From contig NZ_AUGD01000029.1 of assembly GCF_000426845.1 (NCBI RefSeq), forward strand, positions 1-48,756: a DNA stretch of 48,756 bases. Reading direction: 5' to 3'. The stretch is from Bradyrhizobium sp. in8p8. Its GTDB lineage: Bacteria > Pseudomonadota > Alphaproteobacteria > Rhizobiales > Xanthobacteraceae. Each line of letters starts with the position of its first letter. Within the stretch, counting starts at the first letter, position 1. Positions 44,819 to 48,756 of this stretch are shown in pieces. Both the position numbers and the translations under genes were made by a program. The notes under the pieces were generated by a model. That model ran no database searches. It was not told the DNA's origin and saw only the letters and a list, made by a program, of their open reading frames with translations.

Positions 44819-46427
44819 GAAGCTCATCCTCGCTCACTTCTGGCTCGCGTTCGCCGCCTTCGGCCTGGCCCTTTTGATGGGCGCCTGGCAGATGTTCGTC
44901 CGCAGCCCGCTCTACACCTGGATCAGCAATCCGGAGTGGTACTACCGGTCGCTGACCGCCCACGGCACGGTGATGGGCTATGTCTTTCCGACCCTCGTCG
45001 CCATGGGGTTCGGCTATGCGATCACCGAATCGGCGCTGAAGCAGCGCCTCGTCGGCGTGCGTTGGGCCTGGGTTGGCTTCTGGCTGATCGTGACAGGAAG
45101 CATCATGGCGATGGTGCCCGTGGCGCTCGGCCGGGCGTCGGTGCTCTACACGTTCTATCCGCCATTGATCGGCAACGCGTTCTACTACATCGGCGTCGTG
45201 CTGGTCGTCGTCGGCTCCTGGATCTGGGTCGCGCTGATGTCGATCAACCTGCGGGTCTGGCGCCGAACACACCCCGGCGAGCCGGTACCGCTCGCGATGT
45301 TCGCGAACGTCGCCGGATCCTACCTCTGGGCCTGGACCGCGGTGGGAGCCGCGCTCGAGCTCCTGCTGCAGATCATTCCGGTCGCGCTCGGCTGGAGGAC
45401 CACGATCGACGCCGGGCTCGCCCGCGTGTTCTTCTCCTGGACGCTGCATGCCATCGTCTATTTCTGGCTGATGCCGACCTACATCGCCTACTACACCATC
45501 GTGCCGCGCGCGATCGGCGGCCGGCTCTACAGCGACACCATGGGGCGCATCGCCTTCATCCTGTTCCTGGTGGTGGCGATGCCGATCGGCATTCACCACA
45601 CCTTCGCCGACCCGCAGGTCGGTGCCGGCTTCAAGTTCATCCATTCTGCCTTCACCGCGCTGGTCGCGCTTCCGACCTTGCTGACCGTGTTCACGATCTG
45701 CGCCTCGGTCGAGATCGCCGCCCGTTTGCGCGGCGGCCGTGGTCCCTTCGGCTGGATCCCGGCGCTGCCATGGCGGAATCCGATCATGCTGGCGGTGGCG
45801 TTCTCGTTCGTGCTGCTCGGTTTTGGCGGCGCCGGAGGGCTGATCAACATGAGCTATCAGCTCGACAGTGCCGTCCACAATACGCAGTGGATCACGGGGC
45901 ACTTCCACCTGATCTTCGGCGGGGCCATCGTCATCATGTATTTCGCCATCGCCTACGATCTGTGGCCGCACCTGACCGGGCGCGCGCTGCCGAGCCTGAA
46001 GCTGGTCCGCACCCAGCTCTGGCTCTGGTTCGTCGGCATGATCGTGACCACGTTCCCCTGGCACTGGGTCGGCATCCTCGGCATGCCGCGCCGCATGGCG
46101 TACTACGACTACGCGGACCCGGCGATCGCGCCTCAGGCGTTCTCCGTCACGCTATCGGCGATCGGAGCGTTCATCCTGCTGATTTCCGGCCTGCTGTTCC
46201 TGTTCATTCTGGCGACGGCCCATCGGCAGCCGGCCTCCGAGGCCAGCGAGTACCGCTTCAGCCTCCCCATTCATCCGGTGCGGTCGGTCCCGCTCGCCTT
46301 GAACACCTTCGCCATCTGGGTGGCGCTGATGATCGGGCTGACGATCACGAACTACGGCTACCCGATCCTGACGCTGGCCGCGCGTTCGGACACGTCCGTT
46401 CCCGCCGTCTACGTGGGAGCGCAGTGA
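44805..46427 (+). CDS. Heme-copper oxidase subunit I, B-type (ba3-like)
   Basis: 540 residues from GTG 44805, with about 13 membrane helices. Heme and copper ligands: SLTAHGTVMGY (low-spin heme His), WTLHAIVYFWLMPTYI (CuB His and the Tyr crosslinked to it), GIHHTFADPQ (CuB HisHis) and ITGHFHLIFGG (heme ligands). The blocks FGWIPALPWRNP and AVHNTQWITGHFHL match ba3 oxidases. In the CuB motif the usual Pro after His (HPxVY) is Ala. It reduces O2 to water and pumps protons. Five bases would separate it from the previous stop if it started at ATG further in; the overlapping GTG start fits the helix. Confidence 0.93.
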   Translation: MLENRKLILAHFWLAFAAFGLALLMGAWQMFVRSPLYTWISNPEWYYRSLTAHGTVMGYVFPTLVAMGFGYAITESALKQRLVGVRWAWVGFWLIVTGSIMAMVPVALGRASVLYTFYPPLIGNAFYYIGVVLVVVGSWIWVALMSINLRVWRRTHPGEPVPLAMFANVAGSYLWAWTAVGAALELLLQIIPVALGWRTTIDAGLARVFFSWTLHAIVYFWLMPTYIAYYTIVPRAIGGRLYSDTMGRIAFILFLVVAMPIGIHHTFADPQVGAGFKFIHSAFTALVALPTLLTVFTICASVEIAARLRGGRGPFGWIPALPWRNPIMLAVAFSFVLLGFGGAGGLINMSYQLDSAVHNTQWITGHFHLIFGGAIVIMYFAIAYDLWPHLTGRALPSLKLVRTQLWLWFVGMIVTTFPWHWVGILGMPRRMAYYDYADPAIAPQAFSVTLSAIGAFILLISGLLFLFILATAHRQPASEASEYRFSLPIHPVRSVPLALNTFAIWVALMIGLTITNYGYPILTLAARSDTSVPAVYVGAQ

Positions 46428-47242
46428 TGAGCACCCGCGAACTCTTCACGTTCAAAAATGCCTATTTTTCTGCGAGCGTAGGTATCACCGCCGGTCTGTT
46501 CGTGCTGACCGCGCTGGGCGGGTTCATTTTGTTGCCATATCTCCAGAAGGAAGTTCGGTTCGCCAGCCTCTGGGACGCCATCTGCAGCGCGGCCGGGCTG
46601 CCGCAGCGGGCGGCCGCGGTGGCGACGGGCAAAGTGGGACCTCGCCTCACCGAAGCGGTCCTGACGCCGACGATGCTCGCCAGGCCGAGCCAGGAGTCCA
46701 TCGGACGGGGCGCGACGCTTGCGCACCGCTGCGCAATCTGCCACGGCCCGACCGGCCTGAGCCGCGCCGATTCCCCCAATCTCGCGGGGCAGTACGCAAG
46801 CGTGATCTACAAGCAGATGCTCGACTTCCGCTCGGGCGCGCGGACCAGCGCGATCATGTCGCCCTTCGCCGCCGACCTCACAGATCAGGAAATCGCCGAC
46901 GTCGCCGCATACTACGCCTACCTGCCGCGGCTGCCGGCCTATCATCCCGAGCGCAAGGCGCCCAAGCCGCGCATCGTGATCTACGGCGCACCGCTGCGGG
47001 GCATCGCGCCCTGCGGCTCCTGCCACGGCAGCCTCGACAACAAGGTCGGCAGTCCGTGGCTGGAGGGTCAATCGGAGGTCTACATGAGGGAGCAACTGCT
47101 GGCCTTCGCCTCGGGGCAACGCCGCAATGACATCAGCCAGCAGATGCGCAACATCGCGCGCGCGATGACGCAACAGGAGATCGACGAGGCCGCGGCGTAT
47201 TACGCCTCGCAGCCGCCCGACGTCGTGAAGGCCGTGGACTGA
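46427..47242 (+). CDS. Membrane-anchored diheme c-type cytochrome
   Basis: 271 residues. An uncleaved N-terminal anchor (VGITAGLFVLTALGGFILLP) is followed by two c4-like heme domains with CAICHGP and CGSCHGS. YKQMLDFRSGARTSAIMSPF and MREQLLAFASGQRRNDISQQ are matching repeat segments of the two halves. ATG 46427 shares its A with the TGA of subunit I. It is probably the immediate electron donor to the CuA site, anchored beside the oxidase. Last gene of the operon. Confidence 0.9.
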   Translation: MSTRELFTFKNAYFSASVGITAGLFVLTALGGFILLPYLQKEVRFASLWDAICSAAGLPQRAAAVATGKVGPRLTEAVLTPTMLARPSQESIGRGATLAHRCAICHGPTGLSRADSPNLAGQYASVIYKQMLDFRSGARTSAIMSPFAADLTDQEIADVAAYYAYLPRLPAYHPERKAPKPRIVIYGAPLRGIAPCGSCHGSLDNKVGSPWLEGQSEVYMREQLLAFASGQRRNDISQQMRNIARAMTQQEIDEAAAYYASQPPDVVKAVD

Positions 47243-47249
47243 CTGGAAA

Positions 47250-47773
47250 ATCTGGCCTCTCGATCGTGCTGCGGCAGGTCTTGTTGTCGTCGACGTTGAC
47301 GAAGGCGGGGCGCATCAGCGCGCGAGACGGGAGCCTAGCGAGCTTCGCGGCGGGAGGCGGCGGATCAAGCGCGAGAACGGCCGCCTCAAGCTTCCTCGCG
47401 CAATCAATCAGAGCAGCGAGAAGCTTCCCGTCTATTTCGGCGATCCCCTCGTATTCGACCTTGTTGCACTCGTTGTGACATCTTGCGAACACGCGAGATA
47501 CCGTTGGATCGAGATTGTCACGGTGTGCACCAACGCCTGGAAGACCACGTATCGGTTCTGCGAACCACCGAGCCGCCGAAGGGCTGCCAATGCCAGCGCG
47601 TGCGAGGCATTGTAGGCGAGATCGAAACGGCTTTCGGGAGACAAGCCGTCGTTCCGCGCGTCATTCAGCCGTTTGCCCGCGGAAGCGACGAGACCGTCGA
47701 ACTCGTCCCGCCCAGGCGGCCCGACATGCAAGACATTCCTGTCGACGAGCGCATCGAGCTGCTCTTTACCCAT
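47250..47773 (-). pseudogene. HEPN-domain protein (toxin-like partner of MNT), frameshifted
   Basis: ATG 47773 starts MGKEQLDALVDRNVLHVGPP. SRFDLAYNASHALALAALRR and YVVFQALVHTVTI are typical of HEPN proteins. A shift near 47500 leads to ARCHNECNKVEYEGIAEIDG-KLLAALIDCARKL, the normal end region. It overlaps the stop of the upstream nucleotidyltransferase by 8 bases. A broken MNT-HEPN pair, with the order nucleotidyltransferase then HEPN as at 16522-17365. The tail runs toward the convergent cytochrome gene. Confidence 0.7.
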
Positions 47774-48164
47774 GCAGCTCCTCCTCGTTGCCGATCAGGA
47801 AGATCTTGGGCTGTCCGGAAATCCGGTCCACGAAGGAATCCGGCCTGGCCTTCTTGCGCTTCCATTCCTCGGGCGTCATGAAGATTGGGTTCACGGACCG
47901 CCCCAGGTCGGTCTCCGCCGCCTGGAAGACCTCGTAGAGGAGGGCATAATCGAGGTCGTCCCCGACCGCCATCACGTCGACATCGCTCGTCGCCGTGTCG
48001 CTTGCCTTGGCGACGGACCCGAACACGAAGGCTGCGGCGACACGATCCGAATGCGGCAACAGTGCGCGGCGGAGCGGCTCGCGGAGGCCGACCGTTTTCG
48101 CGATCAGACTACGCAATTCGGGGAAACTGGCGAACTGCAATTCGCGCTGTAATGTTTCTGCTTG
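47766..48164 (-). pseudogene. MNT-type nucleotidyltransferase, N-terminus cut off by an IS3-family element
   Basis: The nucleotidyltransferase motif FVFGSVAKASDTATSDVDVM (G-S-x10-D-x-D) is intact, followed by VNPIFMTPEEWKRKKARPDS and IFLIGNEEELHG to TAA 47766. Relatives have an N-terminal winged helix of about 70 residues. Here only its last part (AETLQRELQFASFPELRSLI) remains before the insertion sequence end at about 48164. A chance start at 48179 inside the element would give a fused, shortened product. Confidence 0.75.
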
Positions 48165-48756
48165 TGACCTGAGCCCCAACTTTCATCCACCGATGAGTAG
48201 AGTCCCGGTGACATTTGAGCCCAATGGGCTCGGTGAAGCAACGGGGTGGGGCGCGGAGCCCCCGGCATAGCGCAGCGCCTCGCCCCGTTGCGGTCGGCAA
48301 GCACTGCGATCGATGAATTCGCTCGGCGTGAGATCGCCGAGCGAACTGTGTGGACGAACGTTGTTGTAGTCGTCCTTCCATGCAGCCAGAACGGCGTGAG
48401 CCTGAGAGAGCGAGGTGAACAGCGTCTCGTTGAGCAACTCGTCGCGTAGCCGGCCGTTGAAGCTCTCGATGAAGGCGTTCTGCGTTGGCTTGCCGGGCGC
48501 AATGTAGTGCCACTCGATCCGGATCTCCTGGCACCAGCGCAGAACCGCCATACCGGTGAACTCGGTGCCGTTGTCTGAGACACACATGGCCGGACGGCCA
48601 CGCCGGGCGACGATCGCCTCGAGCTCGCGCACGACACGCAAGCCGGGTAAGGAAGTGTCGGCGACCAGCGCCAGGCATTCGCGGGTAAAGTCGTCGACGA
48701 CCGAGAGAATGCGGAAGCGCCGACCATCGACGAAGGCATCCGACAGAAAGTCGAGG
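48165..48756 (-). mobile_element. IS3-family insertion sequence, right-hand part, running off the window
   Basis: The end nearest the window interior begins TGACCTGAGCCCCAACTTTC at 48165, a TG-starting terminus as in IS3-family elements. The rest is the C-terminal half of its transposase. The other terminus and target duplication are outside the window. Confidence 0.7.
48183..48756 (-). CDS. IS3-family transposase (OrfB, rve integrase core), C-terminal half
   Basis: Partial: the 5' end is beyond 48756. The DDE core shows DAFVDGRRFRILSVVDDFTR (first Asp region), CVSDNGTEFTG (second Asp) and NAFIESFNGRLRDELLNE (Glu), then WKDDYNNVRPHSSLGDLTPS-EF, the classic OrfB end, stopping at 48183. It is uninterrupted in the visible part. 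It truncates the adjacent nucleotidyltransferase gene. Confidence 0.92.
   Translation of the reverse strand, partial: LDFLSDAFVDGRRFRILSVVDDFTRECLALVADTSLPGLRVVRELEAIVARRGRPAMCVSDNGTEFTGMAVLRWCQEIRIEWHYIAPGKPTQNAFIESFNGRLRDELLNETLFTSLSQAHAVLAAWKDDYNNVRPHSSLGDLTPSEFIDRSACRPQRGEALRYAGGSAPHPVASPSPLGSNVTGTLLIGG

Noticed and set aside
44661..46064. Long antisense frame (467 codons) opposite the oxidase subunit I gene
   Set aside because: A mirror frame of a high-GC gene: very rich in Arg, Glu, Asp and His, with no family signature, while the plus strand encodes a clear oxidase.
1..48756. Explaining all frameshifts as sequencing errors
   Set aside because: Errors should fall evenly, but long intact blocks alternate with heavily damaged ones. 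It remains possible for single cases such as 19886-19892.

Overview
The window looks like an accessory region of an alphaproteobacterial chromosome from the Nitrobacteraceae (Bradyrhizobium, Rhodopseudomonas, Afipia or Nitrobacter type). The grounds are high GC, FixK/anaerobic-lifestyle genes (ubiV, ccoG, DUF2249/DUF59 cassettes), several small proteins of a kind I associate with Bradyrhizobium, and IS1380 and IS3 elements. The genus is inferred from gene content, not from a marker gene.

Layout. (1) 1-4.7 kb, plus strand: the 3' part of ubiV, then a chain of broken anaerobic-metabolism genes: an oxidase-like membrane protein, DUF2249, DUF59, mogA and a CaiB-type CoA transferase. (2) 4.7-12.85 kb: a decayed defence island. 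On the minus strand it has a DUF2235 lipase-like gene, a CD-NTase (SMODS plus AGS-C) and an S-4TM pore protein, that is, a CBASS-like operon. Divergent to it are a sigma-factor-like gene, a small acidic protein and an ImmA/IrrE protease. An exonuclease and an intact hipBA pair follow, the latter preceded by six regularly spaced palindromes. (3) 13-18.2 kb: an intact ccoG heading a second, also broken copy of the DUF59/DUF2249/membrane-protein cassette, with an intact MNT-HEPN toxin-antitoxin pair inserted antisense. (4) 19-28.2 kb: signalling genes. A dCache-PAS-GGDEF sensor is split in two, a GAF-GAF-GGDEF-EAL protein is intact, and several histidine kinases survive only as pieces. An intact YihY-type membrane protein lies among them. 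(5) 28.3-32.3 kb: small conserved proteins, an iron-permease-like gene with an internal stop, a secreted glycine-rich protein and an intact secreted caspase-like protein. (6) 32.4-41.5 kb: remnants (SRAP, hipA, an xre gene split exactly by an IS1380 element, a HEPN-like gene, a receiver domain, a dCache-PAS sensor, parDE) around one intact DUF3800 gene. (7) 42.1-47.2 kb: an undamaged six-gene operon for a B-type (ba3-like) heme-copper oxidase with three multiheme c-type cytochromes. (8) 47.2-48.8 kb: an MNT-HEPN pair truncated by an IS3-family element that runs off the window.

Many genes carry frameshifts or stops, but the damage is patchy. The 5.1 kb oxidase operon, ccoG, hipBA, mntA-hepT, the GAF-GGDEF-EAL gene, the caspase and DUF3800 have none, while the first 8 kb are full of them. 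This pattern fits relaxed selection and gene decay better than uniform sequencing error, but error cannot be excluded without reads. In functional terms the window combines respiratory versatility (one working terminal oxidase with its cytochromes, a CcoG copper/maturation factor, remnants of two denitrification-type cassettes), second-messenger signalling, and several generations of defence or toxin-antitoxin modules, most of them dead.
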